The notes beneath the pieces are model-generated. The model saw nothing but the letters and a program-made list of their open reading frames with translations. It did no database searches and was not told where the DNA came from. From Paraspadella gotoi (taxonomy: Eukaryota; Chaetognatha), in the NCBI GenBank assembly GCA_051294375.1, contig CM119265.1, positions 11,471,818 through 11,535,817 of the forward strand: a stretch of 64,000 nt of DNA, in the 5' to 3' direction. Positions 12,216 to 26,500 of this stretch are shown piece by piece. The position numbers and the translations under genes were made by a program. The first letter of the stretch is position 1. Each line of letters starts with the position of its first letter.

Positions 12216-12900
12216 AGCACATTTTTTAAAGATTTGTTTTTCAATCTGTTTGTTAAAAAATTATAGGTAAGAAGTTAAAACACGGTATGGGTTAGTTTAG
12301 AAGGGAGAATTAAACAATTTAATCTCGTTACTCTGTTGGTTTTCCAGTCATGAACAAAATCTTCAGTTAAATAGAGGTAAAGAAATTCGAGCTATAATGA
12401 ATCTTACACTGAATTTGAAGAGTTGCAGCGAGACGACTGCAATAATATTGAATTAAAAATTTGATTAGTAATCTAAAAACATTTGTAAAAATGTAATTAG
12501 AGAGACATTTTGATAAACGTGTTCCAGTTAGAAAGAATATCAGGGTTAAAGTTTAAAAAAAGTTTCATTTTCAAGGATACAAGTTGAAATTTAAAAATGT
12601 CTATCTATTACATTTTTCTAATTCAGTAAATAAAAAATTCATAAAAAAATATCAGATGGATTGCCTTTTCGTTGACCTGCAACTCTTCAGATAGGTTCTC
12701 TTTATTTTATATTATAATTAAAACGATATAAAATGGGGTAGAATGCATCAAATGTTTAAGTGAATACATTTTCGGAATCGCCAGGAGCTCAGACTTTTTC
12801 TGAATTGTACTCCTATTATGGCGCCTATTTGAGAAGTTGAATTGAATGACCCTTTTTCTTAAAGCGAGTACATTTTTGGAATCGCCAGGAGCTCAGCTTT
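12180..12900. repeat. Dispersed repeat (inverted copy at 28229-28880)
   Basis: Contains gttttccagtcatgaac, cactgaatttgaagagttgc, tcagataggttctctttatt and the ggaatcgccaggagctcag motif (twice). The reverse complement is found, in order, at 28229-28880. A weaker relative is at 7380-7525. Confidence 0.6.
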
Positions 12901-13012
12901 TTAGCCTATTTTCAAGTTGATTTGAATGACCCTTTTTCTTAAGAGATTAAAGGATGAAGAAAAAAACGGCGAGAGTACAAAAAGAGAAAAGCTCAACAGT
13001 CAACAGTGATAC

Positions 13013-14554
13013 CAAGAGAGAGTTATAGAGCGCTTCCTCCGCCTCGTATGTGAGAGATGAACGACGTTTAACGCTATCAAGGTGATCCACTCGAGACTTG
13101 ACGCGGGGCAGCGTCATGGCCGACGAGAGGCGAGTGCAATAGGGCTTCAACGTTAAGGCCGCCTCCGGAAATTGCTCTTCCATGTTGATGTACTAGAAAA
13201 TAGAGGGAAACTGTTATATATGTATGTACCCCCCCTACAAACAAAATTCGATCACAACCCACCTTCAGAGTGTTCACCCCTTTGGCTTGGACAGAGAGCC
13301 ACACTGAACTGAAAAAGTCCTTGCCCCTTTTGTCGGCGCTGTCCAGAATTTGCGGGCAGCGGCGTGAAGAGGGCGGCTTCATCGCCAAGCCCCGCGCCTC
13401 CGTGGGAATTAGGGTAATGGGGTCGGAAGGAATATTGACTTCTTCAGAAAGAGGAGTGGCTGAAGAAAGAGTTGAGACTTGTATTTTTTTAAGAAAGCAG
13501 CCGATCAAAACCTCCCGGCTGCCAACTTACTTGCTCTCGTCGCGAGTCTGGTCGAAGTGGATTCCGCACCCTCGCCGACCGCATGAACGTGTCCCACGAC
13601 GGGTTCAAGCTCAAGCTCCGCCGTTCTCCCCAGTTCGGGCGTTGCCGTCTCCGGCACGACCTTGGCCACACTGGGCGAGGAGGGCCCTTTGGCCGTGGCA
13701 CTCTGCGGGTCTAGCTTCAAAGAGATCTCAGCGTTCTGTATCAAGTGAAGCTCTTCGCGACCCTCGGCCGCCAGTTGACGGACAAGAGGTAACGGCGCGC
13801 GAGTGCAGCCGTGAGAGAACGATCCGTCGCCGAAGGCAAAACAGGCTGAGATATTGATTGCGATGCAACAATGAATATCGAAATATACAAAACTGTTGTG
13901 TTTTGAAGAATTGACTAAATCTACTTAATCTTTAAATACCGGTATCGCCAGGCAAATTCGACTCGGCTTCCTCATCGGAGAAAAATACGAGACGGAAATC
14001 GATGCGATTTTCGTTTTCCTTGCCCGTCGTTCCATACACTGCCGGCGCCGATTTTTCACCCGACGCCGCTTTATGCACCGACGTCGTCTTTTCGCCTGGC
14101 GTCGCGTTTCCCCGTTCAAAACCAATGCGAACGGTGAGTCCATGCGGAAGCTTTCTCGGGTGCAGCAAGAGCCTGAGAAATGTGCGTCCGGTTTACAAGA
14201 AACGTAAAGCAGTGCGAGTTGCAAATAATACTACCCTCATTCGCAATTTAGTTACCTGTTGCATTCGGAGTCCATACAAAACCAATCCTTTCTCAGTCTG
14301 GAGTGGACTTTTTCCGGGTTCTGATCCAAGTAATCCAAAGCGTAATGTCGCGGGTACCACTTCTCCGACTTTTCCGTGACGTATTTGCGTTTTTCGTGGT
14401 TGACGTCGCCACACGATTGGTCAGACGCAGAACAGGCGGAAATTCCCGATTGGCTCTTTAACCAACAACGACGTTGGATTTTGTCGTTAAACTCGACGCT
14501 TTTGCAATCGAAGAAATCTTCTGAGTAGTGAGGCGCCGGGGCGGGCTTCGTTCG
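13013..14554 (-). CDS. TTC17: TTC17 exons 13-17 (divergent middle and linker)
   Basis: Exons: 14256-14554, 13940-14172, 13531-13845, 13263-13459 and 13013-13192. Introns are short (83 to 94 nt, and 70 nt for the last), with good acceptors. Exon 13 has spaced cysteines and WYPRHYALDYLDQNPEK. Exon 14 has LPHGLTVRIGFERGN. Exon 15 has a cysteine motif then CTRAPLPLVRQLAAEGREEL. Exon 16 has RRCPQILDSADKRGKDFF and VWLSVQAKG. Exon 17 has YINMEEQFPEAALTLKPYC and RVDHLDSVKRRSSLTYEAEE with donor ttg|gtatca. The last two match the TTC17 linker before the final TPR block in order and spacing. This region is much less conserved than the TPR blocks. Plus-strand open frames here, up to 195 codons, are shadows. 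Confidence 0.82.
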
Positions 14555-17500
14555 CTGTCAAGAAGAAGTAAAATTAAAAGTTTACACACGCAATAATAAT
14601 CAAGACTAATTAAATTTGAGACCGTGAAATACGTTTACGACACAATGAAAAATAACGTGGCGTTATTGTTCGTGCTGATTTTGTCCCTTTAAAATTGTTT
14701 CTGAGCCAAATTAATTGATTATTACTTTTGGTAATATGTGCGATATACACTACTGGACATTACTGTGTCTGACCATAACCTTGACCATCAACAAAAAAGC
14801 TAACTAGATGAAAAAATAAAAAAAGATGAAGCAAATAGTCTCGAAACGCTTACAAAATTTTAGACCATTGCTTTTATAAATGCAAAAAAAATATTAATAT
14901 TATTAAAACAAAACTTTAACGATAATCAAATAGTTAACCGAGACCAAGATGAATATTTTTTACCCATTATTTCCTCAATTTATATGAATCATATGTTTGT
15001 AATTAGTCAATTAATCTAAATAACAATATGACAAATTCATTTTCATTTTTTTTATGAATGGGAAGTTTTCTCTGCTTACTCCCCTTGTGTCTAATTATCT
15101 AATATTTTAGAGGTATTTCCAAAAACCTTATATATTACTATATTTTTCACTTTTTTTCTATTCTTTCAAACAAAAACAACATCATAAAAACATTTTAAAT
15201 TAATAAAAAAAAATTGATTGAATGATTTTGGAAAAAAAAATATTTTGAAACTTGAGAATAATGGATTTCGAGATAGGAAACAAATTTTTCAATTCTAAAA
15301 AAATCAGCCTCTAGCCTTTCAATTTTCTAGAGGCTGATTTTTTTATTTTTTTGATATTTTGATTTTCTATGCAAAACCATTATTCTCAATGAGCATAGGT
15401 CAGAGGAAATTTTTTTCCAACAATTTGAAAAAATTTCTACTTTTTTAATTAGGCTTTTTTGGGGGAAATAAAATCAATTATTATACGATGGGTACATCTG
15501 AAAGTGATATGTCTCTAAATGACAAAAAAAATTTCTTCAAGTTTTATTTTAAAATTTAAGTATTGTATCAATAGAAAAAAAGTGAGATACTCCCGCTTTG
15601 CCAAAATTTTTATTTAACAAAGATTTGTACTGCGTAATTTGAAAAAAGTTATTTTTTTAAATAACTTTTTAAAAAAAAGAGCTAGCAAATGGGTGTGGTA
15701 TCAAATTAAAGCCCTAATCATGGGACACCTTTCTAAAAAAGTTTTATTAAATTAAATCCATAAATCTTTACACAGCTTTTGTTTAAATCAGAGTTTAAAA
15801 GTATAACAGTATTTTGCTTTAAAAATTTCAATGAAGGCATATTAATTTTTTTTATTTTTTTTTGTAATTTGAAAAATGAAAGACTGAATTACATTTTGAT
15901 TATTATTAAATTTTCTTATTCCATAAAACTGCTTATATTTTTAAGTTAAGTAAAAAACAAGCAAAAATTTATGTTTTAGCTTGATAAAATGTTTTTTTAA
16001 ATATTAAAATGATAAATACAAAAATGTTTTCAGCTTGATATAAACAGTCTGGACATCTACCTTCTTGTCTGTGAAAAAAAATATGGAATTTTTCATTATC
16101 TGCAAACTAAAAGCTTGACACACTGCTTGTTTATCATAATAAAGTTTTAAAAATTATATAACTGGCAATATATTTGACAAAGCAAGACATCATTGTGTTG
16201 ATAATTTCTTTTAAATATAGCAAGGAATTTAATTCTATTATTTATCATCCATTTTAATTAAGAAAAAATATTTTCATAAATAGCCCATTAGAAAGGGTTC
16301 ATTGACTGACTTAATGATTAAATTTTTGAGATATCTTTACTGCCTCCATTTCACAAGATATAAAAGGTCATGGTTATCATGTCAGTAAGTCCAGATTATC
16401 TGTACCCTTTATACAACCTGCATTCTGAATTTTCTTTTTTTCCCTTTTAAATGTATTAAATAAAAAAATTATTTGAGAGAACAATCGGCGTGGAGGATGC
16501 CATTGGTAAACCTTAGGTACCCCACTTCCCGATCGAATTTTTAAATGAGGTTTTTTTTCCATCTGAGACATAACACTAACTATTGGTACTATTATTTTTT
16601 TTCTTTTTTTCTATTACAATTCTAGGAATAAATATGAATAAGTAACTTTTTAAAAAAATTTATCATCTTTCACCCTATATTCGGTCATATCTAAAAAACA
16701 AAAAAAGATTTTGCATTGATATTTTGGCTATTGACATAAGAAACTATAACATTTCAAAAAATAAAAAGAAATATAATAATATTGAACAGTGAATTTTTTT
16801 TATGCACGGAACAGTAACGTTACGCCATTTTTCATTGTGTCTTACCGAGACGCAAGGGCCGATTGGGCCGTTTTCGTCCACCTCGGCTTCATTTTCTTTG
16901 TACTTGAGAAAACAGAAAAGCATCCGGAAAAATCGAAACGTCTGAAAAAAAAGGAAAAAAATCTTAAATTTTAAAGTAGGGATCTCGCCAGATCTCTCTT
17001 TCTATCAAAGAAAATTAATGAAAAAATTCGGGAAAAAAAACGAATGATTGATACGATAACAAATTATTGATGTGAAAGTTATTGATTGATTGATGTAATA
17101 GTAATAGATCGAAAGATGTAATAGTAATTGATTGAATGATGTAATAGTAATTGATGATTGATGTAATAGTAATTGATTATTGAATATTGATGTAATAGTA
17201 ATTGATTATTGATGCGATGATAACCAAATGATTGATGCGATGATAACCAAATGATTGATGCGATGATAACCAAATGATTGATGTGATGATAACCAAATGA
17301 TTGATGTGATGATAACCAAATGATTGATGCGATGATAACCTAATGATTGATGCGATGATAACCAAATAATGGATGCGATGATAACCAAATGATGGATGCG
17401 ACGATAGTCATTCATAGATGCGATAATAATCATTCATCATAAATAAAAACAAACAAATGCGTGTATGAGTGAGACAGAGAGAGAGAAAGAGAAAAAAAGA

Positions 17501-20500
17501 TAGAGAGAAGCTGGACAGCCGCTGCAGAGCTTAACTCGTTTTTAGACGAATCAGATAGGGCTGCGCAATGCGCATCGTTCGAATCGAAGTTTCGATCAAG
17601 ATTTCTTTATATTTTACTTCTATTCAAAACTGCATAGTCAGGCACCAACAAATTATATCAATATGGGCAGATTTTGAAAGTGTGGCGTCTTGGGAAGCCA
17701 ACAGAGGTAGAGCACGATCGAAATTCCAATTTTATCATGTCCAAAAATGGTATTTAAATAAACTAGTCAGGCCGTTTTTTCTATTTTCCCAAAAAACCTG
17801 CTAGTTCTTTTGTAAAATAGAACAAATCATACATATCAGTACGGTTTCGGATAGCTTATTGTCTTCTCTACAAGATAAAAAAAAAAGTTTAAATTCTTGC
17901 AATCTTGAATGCTTGATAAAGCAATAAAATGAACTGGTTTTTTAGGTGAAAACTGCATAGTCAAGCCTTCATTTTTGGAATCGTCCGAGTAGAAATAAGT
18001 TTAAATGGAAAAAACAAAATACCTGTTTTACTAATTGATTATGCTTCTTTTTATATTAAATGTAAATAGACCTCCCAAAATTATCTCATATTTAAAAAGT
18101 TGTTGATTCTTGCAAAGTTTCTTATTCAACTTTTAGTGAAACAAGTTTGAGCAAACAATGTCGGATCTGCCAACGATCATTATCGGTTATTAAATATTTA
18201 ATAATTAATTAATAAATTCAAAATAATTAATTAATCAATTAACTTGATCCGAAATGTTTGTTTTGATTGATTAATTGACTGATTAATTATTTTTTTAATT
18301 TATACATTTTGCATTTACATTTAATATATCGTGGATTTCTTTTCTTCGTTGTGGTTGCGTATTGGAAGACGTTTTTAATGTTTTTCTACATACAAGCCTT
18401 CTTCAGCGTTAACAAACTGTTTTGTGAATTTTGAAATTATTTTTCTCCCTTTCACCATTTAATTTCTTTTCACAATCTAACTCAATCTGTCCTCATCTTC
18501 ACCTGTCCTCACATCTGACCACTATTCTTTTCTCATCTCATTGTTGGAAACTTTGCCCTCTCTCTCTATTTTTCTCTCTTTCTCTCTCTCTCTATTCACA
18601 CTTCCCTAACCACATACCAAATTTCATTCCAATCCATCCATCCAATCACAAGAAATTGGTGTTTTTTGTTAAGGTAGGATGGACGGATGGACGGACGGAC
18701 ATCATTTTTTTTGCATAATTTAACATAATTCTATGTTCTAACATGAAATAAGTTAATGCTCGACAAGATTGAGGGGGCGGACCGACGGACCGACAAAGTG
18801 AATTATAAAGTCGAGATCTGCTTATAAGCAGATCCAACTAAAATCCTAATATTGAAGAGGCTGGTTTTACAGGGCGTCACACCCGCAGCGGTGTCACCTC
18901 GTGGCGACAGCGAGACAGCATGTTTATGTAGTCAAGAGCTTTGGATCTGGTAGTAGGCCCATGCCTACAGGCGGGTTACCCGGTCCATCCCACTTTCTAC
19001 ATGACAACCTCAGGGCTCGAACCAGGGACGCACATTGGGATGGTGCATTAGTCCACTGAGCCACTGAGGCGCTGCGAAAGCAACAGCTTTAATCTATCTG
19101 TGGTGATAGGACCACCAGACAGCCGCCCCCAGGACTCTCACATATGAGAGTACGAAGTAGGGGGATGAAGCGCATGTCTCTCCGCTGAACCTCTCTTCAT
19201 TCTGGTGGCCTTGCTTTGAGTGGCAGCTGTGTAGGCTCAAACCACATCAAGGGCAGAGGAGTATTATCATGCCAGGGTTGTGTGTTCGTATCACGTCGGG
19301 CTCACCATTGAGGCTGGTTTTACAGGGTGCCACACCCGCAGCGGTGTCACCTCGTGGCGACAGCGAGACAGCATGTTCATGTAGTCCAGAGCTTTGGATC
19401 TGGCAGTAGGCCCATGCCTACAGGCGGGTTACCAGGTCCATCCCACTTTCTTCATGACAACCTCAGGGCTCGAACCAGGGACGCACATTGGGATGGTGCA
19501 TTAGTCCACTGAGCCACTGAGGCGCTGCGAAAGCAACAGCTTTAATCTATCTGTGGTGATAGGACCACCAGAATATTACCATAAAAAAATTTATGGATTT
19601 TCATCGCCACTTTACGTGGCGCACCACTTCCGGTTTAAGCTTTAATTTCAGGCCCTCATCGGCGTTTTAAAATTTGTAAAATTATTTTGTAAAAATTTTG
19701 TGCAAAAGAAGAGGGAGAGAGGATAGTAAGAGAGGGAGAGAGAAAGAGAGTGTAAAGGTTTTCCAACACAGAGTTGAGAAAAAGATAGTGGCCTGAGGTG
19801 ATGAGAGGCTGATGTTAAAATATTTTAATATTTTCTATGCCAGCGCGAAATCGAACGTTTGTAGTTTGAAATTTCGCCCGAAACTAATTGCTTAACATGA
19901 GTTCATGAGAGAAAAGTCATTTATTTAAGAAAAATTCCTCAGAAACTCGTAAAGACAGAGTTTCCTCCGGGCGAAACACATTCAATGAGTTTTAAAACGA
20001 AACTATCTTCATATCAAAAATCTCTCTCGGAATACGAGCCTATGAAAAATATGAGGGACCGAAAAACAGACCTTAGAATTGGCCAAACGACCATAAAAAG
20101 AGAGGCAAGGCGTGACATCTTTATCAGATAGATATAGTAAATTTTGAAAAGAAGTGAAAAAAGGTAAGCGAGAGAGCAGGTGATTAACTAATATATTTAT
20201 GCAATAGAGAGAAGGAAAATGAAATTTTAAAAATACATTAGTGAAGGATGGCTAAGTGATACACAATCAAGGGGGGCCAGCTTATTTTAAGCTCTATCCT
20301 ATTTCTTAAACTTTCCCTTTTTCATGCACTTAGCTATCCCTCTCATATGTTTTTCGGGTCGGGGGGTGGTCAGCCTACGCGCAGCCCTGTGAGGATTTTT
20401 TCAGTGATTTTTTAAAACAAATTCTTAAATTATATATTTTTTAATATTTATCAAATATTTTTTTATAATATTGATTAAATATTTTTTTAAATATTTTCTT

Positions 20501-23500
20501 TAGATGCTGGACAGTAAAAAACTACCTCATATTTATAGCTCCAGAGCTTTTATAATGCAGTAATCAGTATTTTTAAAATTATCTACTTACCTTGTTCATA
20601 TTACTTTTTGAATTTATTTAATAATAAATTATTGAATAAATAGCAACCATTTTGTTCTGGCTTAATAATTCAATCGCTCACAATTTCAAATAATACAATT
20701 TAAATATGAAATTAATTAGCATATTTTTATCAATTTTTATTTGTTTATTTCTTTATATTAATTAATACACTTATTTTATACAAATTAAAATTAAAATAAT
20801 TTATATCTATTTAAAATATTTTTTATATAATTTTTTTAATAAAATTTATTTTAAAATAAAAAAAATTATCTAAAAATTATAAAAGTGAGAAATGAGGACT
20901 CTATGGTGGATTAAAATCCACCAACCGTTCATCAGCGGCCATTGGTGCCGGAGGCAAGTCATTCGCCTCCCAACCCAAAGGTCCGGGGTTCTAGCCCGGT
21001 GGCCGCCTAGCAGTTAAGAGGGACGGGGCGCTTAACCCGCCTGTAACACTCATTTAAATTAAATGTTTTACAAATAAAAATTGAATTCAAAGTATAGTAT
21101 CATAATGGTAAGAACTTATCTTTAATATTGTTATCTCAGAAATACATTTAATAACACAGTTCCGCACAATATGTAAATGTAGGAGTACCATTGGGACACA
21201 CTGTAGTAAAACAGCGAGATGACGACGACGACGACAACAACGCTACGGTCAAAGAAGCAGAAACGAATTCATAATCTCGCCCAAGTCGGGCTTTCGCCCG
21301 TCTTGCGAGATAAAAAAAATACAGTAAAAGGATTCGAGAATAATTAATTATTTCGACTTAATTGTTAATTGTTACCTGCGCAGACGATGGATTCAACCGG
21401 AGGCTTCGACGATAGTGACTCATTGCACCTGTGAAATTCCCGTTTAAAGATCTGAAAAGTATTATTATATAACGGTGATTAACGGTGATCTCGCACTGAC
21501 TCAACGCGCTCAGAACTTACTTAAGATTCCCCAGCAGGAAATGGGTTAGGGCTTCGGATTCGTCGTACTTTAGAGCGACCTCTGCGACGGCTTGTGCAGA
21601 TTCCAGGTGACCCTAAGTGACAAAGTGGGACATTCTGGGTCATCTTAACCGAAAGAACATTTATTGCTTTTCAAACTCATTTGTCGCACCCTTCGATGAA
21701 GAAGCGAAGCCAGCGCCACAAGAGGGACGTCGCGGAAACGCGCCGGAGTCCTTCGCGCGGCTTTGACGACACAAACGTGGGCGTTGAAGGCGGAACCGGT
21801 TACGCGCCAGTAGGCAGAAGCCGCCATGAGGGCGATCCAGCGCCGAGAGCCTGAAGCGTCGGAGAGGGATCGATGAAGGGGCGACGCCATGCGCTGAACT
21901 GAGTCGGCGGCGCACGGAGGGTCGCAAAGACGGACGAGGACTTGGAGGAGACCGGGTTCTTCCAAGAAGGGCACGATTACTTTGTCCCTTTTAGAAGGGA
22001 AATTCATCATTAAGTTGGGTCGTGTGATAAAATAACGTACATAAAATAATCTTAGTTACATCATTAAGTAAGGAGAATTTATAATAACCCTCGCGCTCAC
22101 TTAAACAGAGGTACGTCAATGCCCTTCAAATCTTCCCGCATCCACGAAGGGTACGAGTAATCGTCGTCGTCATCGTCGCAATAAGGCAAACTGTTCGAAG
22201 GCTCCGACTCTGCGGAAAATATAGACGAGACGTCGAGGCCCTTGTCGGCTGGAGACAAGAAGGGCGTCGGGTAGGCGGCCCAATGACAGGGATACGTCTG
22301 CTAGAAAGAACGGTCGAGTAAGTCTTCAAAAATGAGAGAATATCATGCAAAAAGACGAGGGCCTCACCTTTAACGCCCGGTCGCACTCCGTCTCCAAAGG
22401 CCAGTCAGAATCATCGAGGAGAGGAGCAACGGATCGAATCCGCTCCACGTATAACGCCGGGTGCTGCGTGTTGGCGAAGTCTCCGTCGCGGAAGTGACTC
22501 AGATCCACGAAAAAATTGGAGATGTTGGAGGAAGAGGAGGGGCTTAGGGAGGAAGCGGCCAGTGTCTGGTTGAGCACTCGAAGCAAAGGCACATGCAGCG
22601 AGTTGAGCGTTTCCCATGAATGCGCCATCGCAGTGCGGTCGGGAACGGCGTTGTCGTGCCTGCTCGAGAGAGGGCCCCGCTTTCTTAATGAAACGACCGT
22701 TTGAAAAATTCCGGCCCTTTCGCGTCTTCTTTACCTGAACGTGCACCAAACAAAGGTTCCTTTGCCGTCGCCCGAGTCGACGACGACGCAATCGTCGACA
22801 CGATTCGCCAAGTCCATCTTCAACTTGTTTTCCTCCCATGCGATTCGTCGTTCTATCTTCCCATCGATCGCAGCCTGTTCGCTAACGAGCCTCTCATTCT
22901 GTTGCTGCCACTGCTCGTGTCGTTTCTGATATTCCTTGAGATCTTCGAGTGTCTTTTGCAACGACGCGTGCTGACTCTCCAGAGCGCGCTCGAGTTTCTT
23001 GTGGCAGAGCACCGCCCGCCATTTCGCGATCGCCGACTCGGGTTCCGACTGGAGAGCGATGGCATTCTCGTAGCAGATGGAAGATTTGTTGTAGTCACCA
23101 AGGACAGCGTAGATGTTGCCCAAAGTGTAATGATGAGTGGGGTGGCTCTAAAAGAAGAAAGGATTAAGTTATACTAGATGATCGAGATGCTTTAGGCCAA
23201 GGACAGCGAACAACCTTGGCGACGTCGAGGGCGGCGTGAAGCAAGATGGCGGCTTCTGAAGAGTAGCGGGCGCGGTGGAGGACGTTGGCGAGACTAAGTA
23301 GCGCCACGTCCTTGTGGCGGCGAGGTGAAAAATGAAGGGCGCGTCTCAAGCATTCGATCGCCTCTTCCGAATTGCCTGGCGAGATTGGAAAACGACGGTT
23401 CAAGAATAGTTGAATGAGACTTGATTTGTGGGAGTTCTCTTTTCTTCCCCCACCCTTTATTCTTTATCTACTCTTTGTTACCACTCTCAGTCTCTCGTTC

Positions 23501-26500
23501 AAAGATTAAGATTTGATTTGGTCTTTTCATGCCAATAACATAAAAGAAAACACAAATTATTTTTGGAAGTAACATAATATTTATTTTTATTTTTAAAATA
23601 AGCACTGATCTTCAGAGACTTCTGTCTCCATCAAAGGTGCACAACAGAAGTCTCTGAAGATCAGTGCATATTTTAAAAATAAAAATAAATATTATGTTAC
23701 TTCCAGAAATAATTTGTTTTTTCTTTTATGTTATTGGCATGAAAAGACCAAATCAAACTATTAACTACTAAATCTGCCAAAATCATGACTCTGAAACAAA
23801 TAAATAAAGATTAAGATATAAAATTTTAATTGAACTTCAATGCCGACCTTTCACGCGCCAAAAAAAGGCGGCCATGTTGTAAAGCACCCAGGACGTTTGA
23901 TTCTTGTTCAATGCCTTGTACACTCTGTGACCGTAGTCTTCAAGAGACTGTCCCCTTCCGACGACCTGATAAAGAATCTGGGGTTCCGGCGAGCTGGGCA
24001 CTTGGTTGCGAAGGGCGATGCCTTCGAGATGTTCGAAGGAGTGAATGCTGAAGTCGAGGGGAAGATCGACGCAGGACGGATGCTGAAACAAATAAATTAC
24101 TGAACCAATTAAAGAAAAAAATCTTAAAAGCAATTGCATAAGAAAAATCTGGATTGACGACAAATTTTGATACTAAAAAAATGAATTTTGAAAAAAAAAA
24201 AATTTATAAACAGAAAGAAAAAGAAGAAAAGAATAAATAAAGAATAGAAAGGAAAGAAACAATAGAAAAAAAAAGAATAGAAAGAAAGGAAAGAAAGAAT
24301 AGAAAGGAAAAAAAAAAAAAAAGAAAAGAAAGAATAGAAAGGAAAGAAAGAAGTTAATAGAAAGGAAAGAAAAGAATAGAAAGGGGAAAAAAGGAAAATT
24401 AATTTATAAACAGAAAGAAAAATTCTATTTTGCGATTGTCAATTTACAGTTAGTTTCTGAAAAAAAAAAAAAAACTTTTTCATTGTCAAAAGAATAAATA
24501 TAAAACAGTAAAATAACTTATTTCGAGTTTAATTTTTAGCAAGTGCTAGACTGGAGTAACATTATTGAAGGTACTTTTGTTTTACTTTAAGCACGCATAA
24601 ATGCGACCTCTCTAAACACTGTCAGCATTCCCAGACAAAAGACAAAGTGAAACTTGAATCAGACTGACGAAGTGAAGTAAAGACTAAAGTGAAATAAAAA
24701 CCCGATGTTACTATAGCAAAATGATAACATGCACGAATGCGATGCCTAATTTTACGAGTTCAATCCCAATTCAATTTTTTTTTTAAATAAAAACACAGAG
24801 AGAGAGAGAGAAAAAAAAAGAAAGAAATAAAATGGCAGCAGCAGAAGCAGCAGGAGAAAAGAGAGAAAAAGAGAGAGCCCCTGCAGAGCCAGCTGCAGAC
24901 TCAAAAGGCAGCAGCAAAAGCAGCAGGAGAAAATAAAGAAAAAGAATAAGCCCCTGCAGAGCCAGCTGCAGACTCGTTTTTTTTCTCTATGATTATAAAT
25001 CAGTGAATAGGAAAAAGAGAGAGGGAGAGAGACATGTAATTAAAAGAAAAAAGAGAGAGAGAAATATGAAAATAAAAGAGAGAAAATTTGTTTGTTTTGA
25101 TAAAACGTAAACAAAACATATTTAATAACTGTCCAGACTCAATTTTAAGCACATCAATGATGAGAAGATGTATATAAATTATCAGCTTCATAAACCCAAA
25201 TTTAATCATAAAAAAGGCAATCTATAATTTGGAACGACGACGACGACGCCACTTATGCGCAATAGTGTTACAATATCGTCGCAAACGCTTAGCGATTGCG
25301 ACGATAAAAACAGAAATTATTCAATATTCATCATTCAATAATGTATACTATTGGATATGGAGAGGGCGGTTCCCGCATGTTGACAAAGTCATTCAACTCC
25401 AGTCCAAGTTCCTCGAGAGACAAAATAGTTGAGACGTAGAGATCGAAATCCGGAAGAGGTTTTCCTAAAAAAAGCCAGTCTCAGTCATTACCGAACTTCG
25501 TGTCCTTCTGCCGGATCACGTGACCTTTTCCTCCAGATTCTCGTCGACGGCGACGGCGACGTCCTTCATTCTAAAATCTCAACGTCCGTTCCGGCTTTGC
25601 CTCTATCATCTTTCCTTTATCCCCCCTCGCTCTATCACGCTCTTACCCGGTTTTCCACTTCTTCCTTCTACCACTTGACCCCATCTACTTCACTACAGAA
25701 GGCTTCATATTATAAAATGTGGTACCCCTTTTTTGGGACCAGAACACGTTCTGAGAAAACTACTGAACCAAATTTATTGAAATTTGGAATGAACGATCCC
25801 TATGACATGTGAATACAAATAGAAACATCGAGGCAAATTTCAATAATTGACCCCTGAGCCGAGATATGGGCCCTCTGGGGGGTAACCCATTGGGGGAAAA
25901 AAATGGTCAAAAATTGTTTACAAATTTTTTAAATATTTTTGTTTTGAACAGTTGCAAAGACGTTTACTCTTCCACAAAAACCTATTTATTCCCTCAAAAA
26001 TGTTAGTTTACCTTAATTTTCATCTTCATGAACATCAGCTGTTCAAGTCAGATTTGGAATAATTTGGGAAAATTGGAAGTAAAACGATGAACCATGCATC
26101 TTCAAACAATGCTTAATTATTGAAAATGTATCAATTTTAGTTCTAAAATGTTTTTTTACATGTTTAAGACGTCAATGCACCTGATGCTACTAAAAAATAT
26201 TAAAATAAAAAAAAAATTTTTAGCCTTTTTTGGCCCCCCAGGGGTCCAGCCCCAAGACCCTATGTCTCATCTCGAACAAAATCTCGTACGTTTTTAAAAT
26301 CGGCTAACAAATAAATGATTTTTCGCTTAAAAAGTTTTTATTCGCATAAGAAAAATCTGGATTGACGAAAAATTTTGATACTAAAAAAAATAAAATTTGA
26401 GAAAAGAAAATTAATTTATAAACAGAAAGAAAAATTATATTTATAAATTATAAATAAAAGTTACAGGTTCTGAAAAAAAAAAAGAAAAAAAAATTTCATT

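Noticed and set aside
13270-13857. 195-codon plus-strand frame
   Set aside because: It is antisense to TTC17 exons 15 and 16, which have splice sites, matching phases and family similarity.
15297-15344. Hairpin followed by T run, like a bacterial terminator
   Set aside because: The context is an animal intron, with A run on the other side and outer inverted arms; it is a foldback.
17079-17433. Repeat array that superficially resembles a CRISPR array
   Set aside because: Units are contiguous 23-bp tandem repeats with no variable spacers, in an animal intron.
20935-21005. Possible tRNA gene
   Set aside because: Pol III-like boxes are present but no acceptor stem or anticodon arm can be formed; called a SINE head.
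22701-23177. 158-codon plus-strand frame
   Set aside because: Antisense to TTC17 exon 7.
25429-25812. 127-codon plus-strand frame
   Set aside because: It starts antisense to TTC17 exon 4 and runs into a TIR repeat.
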